A DNA stretch of 64,000 nt from Cavia porcellus (Eukaryota > Chordata > Mammalia > Rodentia > Caviidae), in contig NW_026947485.1 of NCBI RefSeq assembly GCF_034190915.1, positions 29,277,519 through 29,341,518 on the forward strand, given 5' to 3'. The notes under the pieces were generated by a model that saw only the letters and a list, made by a program, of their open reading frames with translations, had not been told where the DNA came from and made no database searches. The position numbers and the translations under genes are program-made. Below, piece by piece: positions 1 through 12,186 of the stretch (the first letter of the stretch is position 1; each line of letters opens with the position of its first letter).

Positions 1-850
1 GCCAACAATCATGGAGACTAATAAAAGAATCCCATAATAAAAGGCACAGCACACTGAAAACAATGCAGTTCCTACACATTATGGGAAATACTGGGTTTTA
101 GTCTCACATCTCATCCAAAATCTCTGAGGCATATGGGTCGCCAGTGTCTAACTGTATATTATTACTTAAGAAACAAAAATATACCTCTCGTACAGATTGT
201 TCTGACTCTGAAAGGCCCAATCTTTGACCTCAATTGGGGCAGTCACTCAATAGAGTATCCAGAAACTAGATGAAGATTCTGTAAGGATTAATGTTACGGC
301 TCTGCTCTCCCATAAAAGTCTGATGGCCCAAACTGGCTTTCCTAATGTCCCCGAGGCTGGCAAATGGTCCCTTAAGCCCATTATTCTCATTCACATGTTT
401 TAAAAGAGGCTGTTCCCTGCTACTGTTACCTCTTATGTTCACATTTGGCTTTTACAAGACTGACTTAGGGTAGGGATTTATAGTTCAGACACACCTTTCA
501 GTAAGAAAAATGAATGTCCTCATCTCTGTTATATGATAATGCTGTTCCCGTAATAGCTATAGAACCAGGTTGTAAATACCCATTAAATTTAATTCTCTAT
601 GCATAAACTACTGGACCAGAATTTTATTTGTTCAACTAATATTCATAGATTTCTGTAAGATTGTCAGTGGATGAAACTGAAAATGATAAGTAAATGTCTA
701 GAAAGCAAAATATAAACCTGGTTATTTGGAGAATACCCAGAGACCAGTCAGGAAAACATTTTTGGAACTGAAATTTGAGGCCAGGTAGGCATAACCTCTA
801 ATATTTTATAATATATAAAAGACAAGGAAGGAACTGAATATAGAGACTGA
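1..850. other. Unique AT-rich DNA, nothing recognised
   Basis: Short frames are interrupted within 60 codons. No repeat family, splice-bounded frame or promoter-like CpG cluster is visible. Confidence 0.6.
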
Positions 851-945
851 AGTTTCATACTAATTTTGTTTGCTTCCATAAAATTATACTTTTCCTTCAC
901 AGTTTTGTATTCTCTGATTCTGATGTATCTCAATCCCTACTATTA
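851..945 (+). repeat. Left arm of a 95-bp inverted repeat
   Basis: Its reverse complement is found at 1822-1915 with few mismatches (shared words include TCAGAATCAGAGAATACAAA, 'aaactgtgaa' and 'tataattttatgga'). The arms are about 0.9 kb apart. The family is not recognised. Confidence 0.75.
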
Positions 946-1100
946 AATCCTAATGGTTTCTGATGATTTCTACAGAATTAGATTCACTCAACAGCCATAA
1001 GCATAGAGAAGGATACAAAGATATCAGATGGCAGAAGGATGTAAAGATGAGCTAAACACATATGGTTGCTGAACAAATGAACTTTCATTTCTAACAGACT

Positions 1101-1207
1101 TATAGACAGGATCCCACTAAGTATTTCAGGCTGGCCCTACGCTTTTGATCCTCCTGCTTCAGCTTCCCAAGTGCTAGGACTATGGGCACACACTACCATT
1201 CTCAGCT
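1101..1207 (-). mobile_element. B1-like (7SL-derived) SINE
   Basis: 'agacaggatcccactaa', 'caggctggccctac', 'gatcctcctgcttcagcttcc' and 'aagtgctaggactatgggcacac' give the B1 monomer in reverse. Confidence 0.75.
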
Positions 1208-1214
1208 CTGCATG

Positions 1215-1521
1215 TGTGTATGTGTATTAAGTGGGATAAGAATGAAGCCTTTGGAAGGTGGAACCTTGAAGGAGGTCATTAGTCATTGGAAGTGTGCCTT
1301 TAAGGGAAGAATGGGACCGCTCTTTCTTCTCATTTGCTCCCTGGTGATGAGGTGAGCAGTTTTTCTCTGACACTCCCTCCCACTATAAGCTGTTTTACCC
1401 AAAGCAAGGGGACCATGAAATCATAGTTTAAAACTTGTAAAACTATGAACCAAAATAAATCTTTTCTTTTCACAAATTTATTATTTTCTTTATTATAGTA
1501 ACAAAAGGCTAACTAACACAA
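1215..1521 (+). mobile_element. MaLR-like LTR fragment
   Basis: 'aagcctttggaaggtgg', 'ggaggtcattagtcattgg', 'gtgcctttaagggaagaatgggac', 'gatgaggtgagcag', 'gaaccaaaataaatctttt' and 'aacaaaaggctaactaacaca' follow the order of mammalian MaLR LTRs up to the canonical ...ACA end. AATAAA at 1453 fits an LTR polyadenylation signal. Confidence 0.6.
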
Positions 1522-1697
1522 ATGATTAATTTCATTAGGCAAAGGGGAGACTATTTAAAAGAGGATTTAGGAGGAAACATGTCACTGTAGACCTTTAATA
1601 TTTTTTCTGGTCTGTGAACAATCAGAGTAAGGAGAAGGGAGGTAAAATTAAAGGTGAGAAGCAGGAGAAGGAGTTGACTGTTAATAATAGGGATTGA

Positions 1698-1821
1698 GAG
1701 GCTGGGGATTAGCTCTGTGGCAAAAGTGCCTACCTTGCAAGTGTGTGGTTGTGAGTTCGATCCCCGGTGGTTGTGAGTTCGATCCCCGGTACTGATAAAA
1801 AAGGAAAAAGACAGAAAAAAA
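1698..1821 (+). mobile_element. ID-like tRNA SINE with duplicated B box
   Basis: The A-box region (GGGATTAGCTCTGTGG) and B box (GAGTTCGATCCCCGG) are clear. The B-box segment is tandemly duplicated with a 22-bp period (starting 1746 and 1768). The 3' tail, GATAAAAAAGGAAAAAGAC plus A-run, is the longer tail of the local subfamily. A perfect 16-bp target-site duplication lies at 1682-1697 and 1822-1837. Confidence 0.85.
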
Positions 1822-1915
1822 TAATAATAGGGATTGATGTACCTCAGAATCAGAGAATACAAAACTGTGAAAGAAAGGTATAATTTTATGGAGCAAACAA
1901 AAGTAGTATGAAACT
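1822..1915 (-). repeat. Right arm of the 95-bp inverted repeat
   Basis: This is the reverse complement of 851-945. An ID-like SINE was inserted at its left edge: the first 16 bases (TAATAATAGGGATTGA) are also found at 1682-1697 as the target-site duplication. Confidence 0.75.
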
Positions 1916-1919
1916 TTCC

Positions 1920-4530
1920 AGCCTAGAATATGTGAAGAATAGACACAACTCACAAATCTTACAATGAATAACTAGATGTCCTACAGGTGGCACAGCAGAA
2001 TTTATCAGCATAACTCAGAAAAGATTGTATCATTGTTTTCCAACTTGCTTCAGCCATCACTTCAAACCAGATCTTATTCCTGAATTCCTCATTGCTAGAA
2101 ACAAAAGTGGAATTCAATACTAATAACAATAATAATTCTAGCTATTATTTATTATTTATTATCTGCATATCCTATAAAGTACATTTTTCAGGGTCAAGCT
2201 AAACTAAGGTATTTATAGACCCTACTAGATTCTTTGGAAAATCAACAGAATCATTTAATAAACCCTATTTTTATGAGTGTATCTTTTGGATAGATTTGTA
2301 AATCAGAGTCCAGCAACACACTGTAATCATTTAAGCCACTAAAAAACCTACAACTATGTTAAAATATATAAGAATGTGTAACTTATGATTACATCAAAAA
2401 AGCAGAATATCAAATGCCATGTGGACTTATTACAATTATGTAAAACCGTAAGTATGTGAATGAGTCAAAAGATAATATGCACATTTTTAAATAGTTGTAT
2501 TAGGAGAGTATGATTATAGGTGACTATTTTTCCTTTTCTGAAAATTTCTTTGGATCATTTTGCTGCTCCATGTATTATAGTAACTTCTACTGGTCAACAT
2601 CTAGGCTTAGGTAAACAGCAAGATCCAATATATTAGTAAATTAAACAAGATTTCAGTTTATTTCTTATTTGACAATCAAGATACAAACCATGCAGAGCAA
2701 ATACAGTGATTCTACTACGCTGAAACTCAAGCTTCTATCTTTTTATTTTGCTTCCTTTTTTCTAACGATCTCAAATGACTGCCCACTGTGTCCGTATTCT
2801 GGCCAATGGGAAGAGGAAAAAGGCAAGAAGCACCCACATTCCATTTCTAAGAAAACATGGGGCCTGACACACAGGAAGAAGAAGAAAATGTTAAATGAAT
2901 GAATGAATAAACTTACAGTATCTCTAGTTTTAAAGGTTTCCAGCAGAGAATTTCCAAATAAAAGGTACTTAGCAATCACCAAATACAGGTGATGTTTTCT
3001 CATTGACCTCAGAGTTGCGGAGACAGGAATAAGATGCTCTGAAAGCTAATGGGAAATGTCTGATTGTAACCTATAAGATTTTGGAGGACTAACTCAAGGT
3101 GCAGGCATATGCCTTTCACTCACCTTTGTTGTAGGAATTCTTCGTCTACACTGTTGGCCAGCTTATCTCTTCCAATCTTCAGCATTTAAAGCCCCTAGGT
3201 GATGATTAACTAGAACTATAGTACTGAAAGCCTCTAAGAGTAGGAGAAGGAACCTCTGCAGCCCAAACCAACCAAACCATGCTGGATCCATGAGAAATAC
3301 ACTCCCCATGTCCTTCCTTTATGATGCAAGGTGGTCACAACCTGTTAAAACATGGAGGCATGCAAAGACATGCTTCACCCAGGGACATCAGGAAAGTATA
3401 TCAGAAAATGGCACTAACGTGGCATCCAGATTAAAGTTCTGTGAATAAAGAAGAGCAAATATTCAAACATGTAGCTAAGGCATATGAGCCATTATCAGAT
3501 GGTCAAAACAGGACATCTATGACAAATATGGGCAAGAAGGATAAAATTGAGCAAGTAGCAGCCATTCTGACAGATCATTTGAATTTGGCTTCATGTTCTG
3601 GACCCTAGATGATGTCTTCAGGGAAGATTTTTGTGGAAAGTACCTGTTTTCATTCAGTTTCGTCAAAGATCCATTTGAAAGCTCTTTAGAGCACCAAAGA
3701 GGTCTACAAGGAAGCAGCGCAGGCTTTTATCTGCCATCAGTGGATTTCCATCCTTTGGAGATGGGTTTTCTTCATTTGATTCATTTGGTTCACTTTACTT
3801 TTATCCACATTATTTGGTGGCATTATTTGACAACTTGAAATCTACATCAACTCCTACTTAAATTATTGTAGAAAAATCACCACAGAGAATTGTTGAGAAT
3901 GGTCAAGAAAGAGTACAAGTTGAAGAAAACGGACAGTTGAAGCCCTTAGTGATAAATGGTAAGGAGCAGCTGCTACACTTGAATAGTGAGTAATTCAATA
4001 CATGCATTTAACAGAGATTTAAAAATTATAATGAGCATCACTTGAGATTAATAGAAACATTTTTTGAAGATGCCAAACTCAATTGTCAGTATACTTAAAG
4101 TCAGTTTGTACCTAAATATTTATAAACACCTCATCAAAGCCTCTATTTGTCAAAGACTTTTGAGTATTGTTGGAACCATACGGTAAGACTATTTTTTGTC
4201 TTTAAAACTGTTTTAGACTCTGTATGCACTTTCCTTTTTTATTCAACATCAAAGTCAGGTGAGCCATGACTCACTGAGTAACACTAGGACAAGGTAAGGG
4301 TTTGATACCATCATAGATATGCTTTCCATTGTGTTTGAAACATAAGCCAAGTAATGTCAGCTGACATTGGCAGGATGAGTCCTCCATAGAAATAATTTTC
4401 ATTATTTCAGTATTTAGTAATGAAAGACATTAATACATTAATGATAATACATTGGTCTAATATAAATTTAAGGTTGTCTTTTTCTTGTGCATGGATGCTG
4501 GCAACTACTAGTTTTGACAATTGTTTAAAA
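1920..4530. other. Unique DNA, nothing recognised
   Basis: Only chance frames (the longest near 2669-2902 and 3593-3838), with no family motifs. A short GAATGAATGAAT run lies at 2897-2908. Confidence 0.55.
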
Positions 4531-4535
4531 ATGTA

Positions 4536-4630
4536 TGGGCTAGGGATTTAGCTCAGCAGCATAAGTGCCTGCTTGGCAAGTGTAAGGCCATGAGTTTGAT
4601 CCCTGGTACCAAATAAATAAATAAATAAAA
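4536..4630 (+). mobile_element. ID-like tRNA SINE
   Basis: It has GGGATTTAGCTCAGCAGCAT, GAGTTTGATCCCTGGTACC and an AAATA-repeat tail. Short AAAAATGTA repeats flank it (4527-4535 and about 4627-4635). Confidence 0.8.
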
Positions 4631-4960
4631 ATGTAATGTTTAGCTTAGGCTTATAAAAGTTGGTAAAATAGGTCTTTGATATTTTCTCTAAAAAGCATGA
4701 ATATGAATGTATTTGGTGCATTCTTATCAGAGTGAGAGCTGCAGTGTTGTATCTGTATATGGTTTTATGTCTAAGCTTCTGGTGGTATCCTTTTAATAGC
4801 TTTTGATTTTTCCATTAAAGTAGGTGGTAAATGTAAGTTATATCTAGGGTATATGAAGACTTGTTTATCTATAAATAATGATTTAGCATGTCTTGAGCAT
4901 TTTAGAATGATAACATCTCTGTGGGGTAGGGAAGGAACCATTTCACACATTTGCATTTGT

Positions 4961-5050
4961 TTTGGGGGGGAGGGGCGCTCCTGGGAATCAAATTCACCAC
5001 CTTACACTTTCCAGGCAGGTGCTTGTGCAACTGAGCTAAATCCCCAGTCA
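4961..5050 (-). mobile_element. ID-like tRNA SINE
   Basis: Reverse complement of the SINE with GAGCTAAATCCCCAG (A box) and a decayed B box (AATCAAATTC). A G-run (4963-4971) lies where the 3' tail should be. Confidence 0.7.
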
Positions 5051-5054
5051 CATT

Positions 5055-6415
5055 TTCATTCTTAAGAGTATGTTGTAATTTTCCTGAATATGTTCAATAT
5101 AAGATCATTTAGTGGCAATGTGCATGATAAAAGTCATAGAATGATTAAGGAGTCAGTAAAAATAAAAATGTTTCTTTTGTTTTTTGATCCCTAGAAAAAA
5201 AGAATTGTAAGGTGATTGGTTTTCTCCTTGCTTATAGTCTGAGACATGTAAACTCTCCATTGAATTTAAAGGTGCATTCCTGAATGAATCCAAAGGTGAG
5301 GAAAATAAAAGTGCTGCCACTCAAAACAAAGATCTTGTTTTAAAGTTAGTCTGCTGATTTTTCAACTAAATTGTGTGAATATTCTATAACGGCTGCTGAT
5401 GTAGTCTTCATTGATAGACCAGGACAAATCCTTTAAATAGTCACTGGAGGTCATTTGAGCAGGTACAAAATAAATCAACACAAATGAGAAGAAATATTCT
5501 TTCTGATAAATTGTTAGTAATCATTATCTTACATACTGAGTTTCCTACCTAGAGAGCAAGGAGATATAGAAGGGCTGGAAAGAGTGTCTGCCATATTAAT
5601 ATTCCTAATGTATCATTTTGCTGAAAGCATAGAGCATAATTCACTACGTATTATATGACTTCCTGGCATGCCACATAGGAAGCCACTTGAAAGTCTTATT
5701 ATTCATAATACAGATGACATAAAACTTTAGCTTTCATATAATATCATCAATTGAAATCTTTTCATAAAATAACTTTTAAAAATAATCTTAAAGAATAAAA
5801 ACAATCACCAATTTTTTAAACAAAAGTTGTTGTTTTCCTTATAAGTCACACTTTCCTCTTGGGGTCCAGTTTAGCTAAGGGCAATACATTGTCCCCAGTT
5901 ACTTGGTGGTATCTCTTGTTTTTGCCACATTCCCAGGGTCCAAGGAGGGACTCATAAAGTATGCTTTTTATCTCCTCTCACTCCAGTAACAGTTTATCAC
6001 TTCCTAACTCTTCTTTGTACCAACAACACAAAATTGCAATTTCTTTGACATCCAAGACATATCATAATTTGAATTTATCTCATTTTTCGGTATTATTCCT
6101 TACTACAGCCCTGAAACAGACCTAACCCTTAAATAAGTCAAAAACATTTTTTTCCATCTTTTGTTCATACCGTTCTGAGTCTAAAATACAGAAATAATAT
6201 CCCTTCCTTTTTCAACAGATTAAAATCCTGTTCTTCATCTGGTGCTCAGCTCAAGTATCACTCCTTAGTTACTCTCCTACAATCCCATCAGGAACAGCTC
6301 CTTCTGTCTTAAAGTTACAGTGACAGTAATATGCTATTTTTAAAATACATTACTTTTTAAGATTTTACTATGCCCCAGAAATTTTGTCTACAATATTAGT
6401 AACTCATTTATGTAT
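5055..6415. other. Unique AT-rich DNA, nothing recognised
   Basis: No repeat, RNA or coding signal that I can support. Confidence 0.55.
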
Positions 6416-6420
6416 ACATA

Positions 6421-6500
6421 TTTTTTAGTATCAGGAATTGAACTCAGAACCTTGCACTTACCAAGCAGGCACTTATGGCACTGAGCTATACCCCCAGCGC
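6421..6500 (-). mobile_element. ID-like tRNA SINE, older
   Basis: Reverse-complement match over the whole tRNA part (GTATCAGGAATTGAACTCAG to GAGCTATACCCCCAG), with more substitutions than neighbouring copies. Confidence 0.75.
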
Positions 6501-6548
6501 AGTAACCCATGCAACTGGTGGAGTGGAATTCAATTCACATACCCAGCT

Positions 6549-6632
6549 CTTTTTTTTTTGGTACTGGGGATTGAACTCACAACCTCGCACTTGCCAGGCA
6601 AGTGCTTATGCCACTGAGTTAAATCCCCAGCG
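6549..6632 (-). mobile_element. ID-like tRNA SINE
   Basis: T-run, GGTACTGGGGATTGAACTCA and TTAAATCCCCAG are intact. It is flanked by ACCCAGCTCTTTT and ACTCAGCTCTTTT, a target-site duplication with one mismatch. Together with 6421-6500 it makes a SINE cluster. Confidence 0.85.
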
Positions 6633-6835
6633 TACTCAGCTCTTTTATAGTCCAACACTAATAGAATTTGTAACTCTGTCTTCCCATGTGAACTGTAAGC
6701 TGTCTGAGATGGGGAGCATAACTGCAACTCTGTCATCCCACAATGTCTAGTATTGTGTTTTGTGCATAACAGATGCCCAGGATCTTTAAGGAATAAACAG
6801 AGAATGTGAAATTTGACGACTCTAATATTGGGTGG

Positions 6836-7008
6836 TTTTTTTTTTTTTTTTTTTTTTTTTTGGTCTTTTTCACACAGGGTCTTCCTACACAGTTCAGGCT
6901 GGCCTTGGGCTCACTTCATAGCCCAGGCTGGTCTCAAACTTGCAAATGATTCTCCTGCCTCAGCCTTCCAAGTGCTGGGATTACAGGAGTGCATCACATG
7001 CCTGGCTT
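6836..7008 (-). mobile_element. B1-like (7SL-derived) SINE with long tail
   Basis: A T-run (6836-6861), 'cacacagggtcttcctacac', 'caggctggccttgggctcac', 'ctcctgcctcagccttcc', 'aagtgctgggattacagg'. It has an internal repeat of the 'cccaggctgg' segment. Confidence 0.88.
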
Positions 7009-7009
7009 T

Positions 7010-7855
7010 TTCTCATATAGTTTTCTTGTACTACTTTTTCCTATCAGCCACCTTCCCAACTCATTGGTACAGATTACAAACTGCATATAACCAACCAAGA
7101 AGTCATACCTGTCACAGAGCTCTGAGGCTCTGTTACTGAACTGCGGTGAACAGTGAAGCTGGGGAAGTGCCACACAACACTTGATAGTCAACTAGATATA
7201 TGACAACAGTTTGAGCTCATTTCTATACAACCATGACAGTTTGGATTAAACTATGAGCCCTCCAACCATTACTACCCTAATATTTATTGGGCAATAACAA
7301 CTGCTAGATGCAATTCAGAATGTTGAATTGAGTATCATCTTTACCCAGGAGATGTGTAATTTAAACTCTGCAGGCCCACAGAAACATAAGGAGGAAAGAA
7401 AGCAACGACCTTCTCTCCTCTCTCCCCCTGAATGCATTCAATAAACAGTGCAATCTTCCTCTAGTGAGTCAAAGCACCCCTGGACACCAAATTAGGCACT
7501 CAGTGAAGATGTATTAACACACCTCAGGCTAACAATGGCACATAGCTGCTGGAGTAGTGACTTGCAAAACAGAATACATTAGCACAGCTTCTAAATGTGA
7601 TTAATGTTCTAAGAGTTTATGATATGAGATCAAAGGTGCAATCAAGGTTGGCCCTAGGAAAAAAGGTTTTTAAACAGCTGGAAATACAAATCTTACCTCT
7701 CTTAACAGTATCACTTTCTGCTCTCTGAAATATGCTCTCTTTCCTCCAGTGGGCTCCATCTCACTTTTGATTTCAGGTAATCTGTGCTCAACATTCAACT
7801 GGCAATGGGGCAATTAATTTATTACATTTTAAAGTTATTTTATGAACCCATCCTC
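7010..7855. other. Unique DNA, nothing recognised
   Basis: Short frames flank the B1-like SINE only by chance. No recognisable repeat. Confidence 0.5.
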
Positions 7856-7859
7856 AGGC

Positions 7860-8460
7860 TGTGCAGCAAGCTGAGAGGTTGTAGCGGAAAAACTGGCTGT
7901 GTTTCCCAGTTACCTGGTTGAGCGCAATGTCACTGCCTTACCTTGCAGTCAGAGGTGTGGGGTGAGGAGTGAAGGGATGAGGGATGAGGGATGGAGGGTT
8001 GAGGGAGTCAGGGGGTGTTTCAGTCTGAGCGTTTCCGTACTTGAGCGCATACACTGTAGAATCCTCTTGAGGGTTCTGAGATGCGTTTCCATAACAGCCT
8101 CTGCTTCGTGACCAAATGGCATCCAATGCTTGGTTTCGGAGGAAGATACGAAGAAACCAATACTTTCCTTGAATTGGCTTCATCGATGCCTCTTCAAATG
8201 AATATGTTCGGAGAAATACAGATTTTACTGATGGAGAAAAACAAAGGCTATGGATCATCTCAAGAGTATTGTTCGAGTTGTCAGGAAAATGTTCCCTTTA
8301 AAACCTTGCCAATGACTGAATTTTGACCGGATTCCAAACTTCAGCTCTATAGATGATTGTGACTCTATGGTTCCATCTTTTGCTGATAGTTTGTCTACAG
8401 TATGTAAATAGTGAAGAACCCAGTGGTCTTATGTTTTGACATAGTACATGGAAGGAAAAA
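7860..8460 (+). other. CpG-containing block, possible processed pseudogene
   Basis: This stretch holds about a dozen CpGs in 450 bp (for example near 7883, 7922, 8030, 8034, 8045, 8086, 8109, 8138, 8183), several times the local density. An A-run sits at 8456-8466. Short open stretches occur in two plus-strand frames (8081-8326 and, one frame over, 8110-8420 with internal stops). I do not recognise a parent protein, see no polyadenylation signal before the A-run and could not find flanking duplications. It may be a retrocopy or part of an unknown repeat. Confidence 0.3.
7972..8008 (+). repeat. GGGATGA-type minisatellite
   Basis: 'GAAGGGATGAGGGATGAGGG' continues through related GGGATGGAGGGTTGAGGGAG words; about five 7-bp units inside the CpG-containing block. 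Confidence 0.7.
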
Positions 8461-8713
8461 AAAAAAGGGAGAAAGTGGAATTTCCACCCTTTGTGAGTGG
8501 TTTGAGAACCACTGCTATCTGCTCAAAAACAAAAGCCAATGAAAAATATCTGCTTGTAAATGAAGCTGCAATTTTAAAAATTAGTTTTCTTCATGCTCAG
8601 ATTATGCCAACTGTGGAAATACATCAACTGAAAGTCTAAATTCTGACTCTTTTGACTTGAATGATGTGGGACAAGTATCATACCTGGGATGGCTCAAATG
8701 TGTGGAATCAGAT

Positions 8714-9178
8714 CTTTTTTTAATTTTTTTTTATTTTTAAGAGAATAATACCAAACATAAAATGGAATAAAGTTAATCAAAACAAAACAGTGAAAGCAAT
8801 ACAGAACTTCAAAACAAGGTAATAGGAAATCAACATAATGCCTCCTGTTATCTTCAAAACAGCTGCCTATACCATCAGACCTAATAAAATTAAATAAAAC
8901 AGAACAGAATAAAATCAATCAAAACAGAACAGTGAAAGTGACACAAGACTTCAAAACAAGATAATAAGACATCAACAATGGCTACCATAATATATATTGT
9001 TATTTTTGAAATACCTGCCCATGCCATCAGCTATAATTAAAATCAAACCAAACAAAACAGAATAAAATCAATCAAAACAAAACAATGAAAATGATACAGG
9101 ACTTTAAAACAAAATAATAGGGAATTAACAATGGCTACCACCTTCCCTTTTAGACATTTCTTCCTCTTTCACTTTCTT
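8714..9178 (-). mobile_element. HAL1-like 3' region fragment, three tandem units
   Basis: Three related segments of about 145-160 bp carry AATC(A)ATCAAAACAAAAC, a CAGAACTTCAAAACAAG-like word, 'aatnaacaatggctacca' and 'ctgcccatgccatcag'. They begin near 8740, 8890 and 9050. They match the tandem 3' units of copy 2 in the same orientation. The left edge is a T-rich run (8714-8738), as expected for a minus-strand A-tail. No coding sequence is present. Confidence 0.6.
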
Positions 9179-10062
<884 letters not shown>

Positions 10063-10649
10063 TAGTCAGGATAGTGAGCTGCAAGGAGAACTGATAAAAG
10101 CTGTTGGCCAAAGATACTGGTGACAAACGCTGTGTCTACGCTTAGAAGGAACAAGCAAAAATACGCTGACCTGACTTTCACTAGCTTTCAAAGGATCACA
10201 ACCTCTGTTAAATGAGGTTGAATGAAATCTATGCGCTGTGATATATCCATGGCCAGATGTGAGGAAGACACATAAAAATACCTGGTTTTGGAAGACCCAG
10301 CAGTTAACTGGCTACTGAAAAGTTAGGTATGAGGAATTTCCCCTCATGTATGTTAGTATTATTGAAACTAAATATGTACTTCAGTGATTATCTTACATAA
10401 CTACAGCTTCCTAATTTAATAATCTTTTAAATATTTAAAAAACTGGTAGTGATTTGGTTTACTTGGAGTCCAGCAACTTGAAGATTTTCAAAGTGTATAA
10501 GGTTATAATTTTTCGTTAACATAGTCATTATTTTAATCATGCATAGTTGTGTGTTCTAAAACTTCTTCCTGAAATAAGTTAGTTTTAAATTGTTACTCTT
10601 AAGCTCTATAAAAGTTTCCTCACATTGGCTATATAAATATGTATGGTTT

Positions 10650-10737
10650 GGGCCAGAGCTCAGTGGCATGAACACCTGCCTTGCAAATGCACGGTCATGA
10701 GTTTGATCCCCAGTAACAAACAGACAAACAAAGAAAC
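10650..10737 (+). mobile_element. ID-like tRNA SINE
   Basis: It has AGAGCTCAGTGGCAT, GAGTTTGATCCCCAGTA and a CAAACA-rich tail, flanked by ATGTATGG(T/C)T at about 10640-10649 and 10739-10748. Confidence 0.75.
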
Positions 10738-11530
10738 AATGTATGGCTGACATTTCTGGTTTTTTTGATCCTTGTTAAATATTTACTTTGCTGCTTTGTA
10801 AATAAATTGTGCAATAATTGTGCCTTTTGAATGTATAAAAAATAAAAATATTTTTATTTTAAAATAATACATGTATGCAGTTAAGAAATAAAGTATGATG
10901 AAAAGTAGTCCATTAGCCCATTCTATCTGAGCCTCACTATTCTTGATTCCTTATGGTAATTTTTAATTCTTTGAGATATTTATTTTGAAGTTTAAATCCA
11001 TTTTCTAAATAATGGACTTATGCTGTCATTTCTTACTTTTTGAATTTTAAATTTTTTTCTGTTCTACCTCTCAACCCATCCTCAGACACACACATTTAAT
11101 TGCCCTCTATCTTTCTAGTATAGTTAATTATACAATTAAGTTAAATTCATAATCACAATTTACATATTAATGAGTCTATAAATATTATTTATAATGGTTA
11201 TGAAGTATATTATAATCACATTTTTTATACAACTTTCTCAAGATTTATACTTTCCCTCTTCTTTCTCCTTCTTGTTGCTTATTCTGTATTCTTGTCTTCA
11301 ATTCACTCCTCTCATTAGTAAAATACCTTATTTAACCAATGAATTTAATTTGTTTCTTGGAGACTTCTCTGTGGCCTTCTCTGTCCTGTCACAGTCTGGA
11401 CTAATTGTTTTCTATGTTACTGGTGCTGTTTTAGGACTTTCCTTTGCCATCATCCTAGGAATTTCATCTGTCTCTTTTTTGTTAGATCCCTTATCTTTTT
11501 TATTCTATGTTTTATGATTTCCTTTTCCTT

Positions 11531-11534
<4 letters not shown>

Positions 11535-11573
<39 letters not shown>
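11535..11573. repeat. (TG)n microsatellite
   Basis: About 19 uninterrupted TG units, followed by an old SINE fragment. Confidence 0.95.
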
Positions 11574-11575
<2 letters not shown>

Positions 11576-11584
11576 CTGTGCATG

Positions 11585-11655
11585 CACATAATGCTGGAGG
11601 TTGTACCCAGGGCATGCTAGACAAGTGCTCTCCCACTAAGCTCCACCTGCATCAC
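11585..11655 (-). mobile_element. Old tRNA-derived SINE fragment after (TG)n
   Basis: 'TGCTGGAGGTTGTACCCAGG...CCACTAAGCTCCACCTGC' matches the generic ID/B-box to A-box order in reverse, with many substitutions. Confidence 0.5.
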
Positions 11656-12069
11656 CTACTTCCTCATTTCAGTAGAGTTTACCTTCTCACACTGGTGCAG
11701 GGGCAGTAACTCTGTTGAGATGTTACATGTCTAAAACCATAGTGCCCTCAACTTTAAGGTATAAAATTTTATTTTGGCAAGTATTTTTGTCTCAGAATTT
11801 TATAGCATTTTGACATTATTCTATAGCTTTTACTATTTAGTACATAGGAAAACTGAGGACCAGTAAGTCAGGAACAGAAACACTGGCCTTAATCCCAAGA
11901 ATATTCTCTTATTATACCCAGCCTCTGTATTATTTTGTAGGGAGGGATAAAATGAAACTAATTACAGCAATATTTGCATTTGAAAAGGGACTCATTTCCA
12001 GGTTTAAAGTTTTACTCAAAGAAGTTATAATGGTAAAATAATCAAAACAAGTTGTTAAATTGGGGGGTC

Positions 12070-12158
12070 AGGACTTAAGTCTAATATTTTTATTTAAAGA
12101 GAAAAAAACAGAAAAAAGAGTAGAAATAATACAGAATTTCAGAAAAATAAACAATAAG
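12070..12158 (-). mobile_element. HAL1-like 3' terminal fragment abutting the 5' end of copy 1
   Basis: This stretch reads as the reverse complement of the HAL1-like 3' terminus seen at 9180-9260 and 56890-56990: an A/T-rich end, a purine-rich AGAAAAAAACAG segment, then AATACAGAATTTC and AATAAACAATAAG. It stops where the 44-bp 5' monomer array of the + strand copy begins. It may be a severely 5'-truncated older insertion, or the product of template switching when copy 1 inserted. Confidence 0.55.
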
Positions 12159-12186
12159 GTCTGACCCCTCCACGCCGTACAGGGAG

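Noticed and set aside
11194..11517. Hydrophobic 107-codon frame
   Set aside because: T-rich DNA gives Phe/Leu/Ile-rich translations by default; no family motif or upstream gene context.
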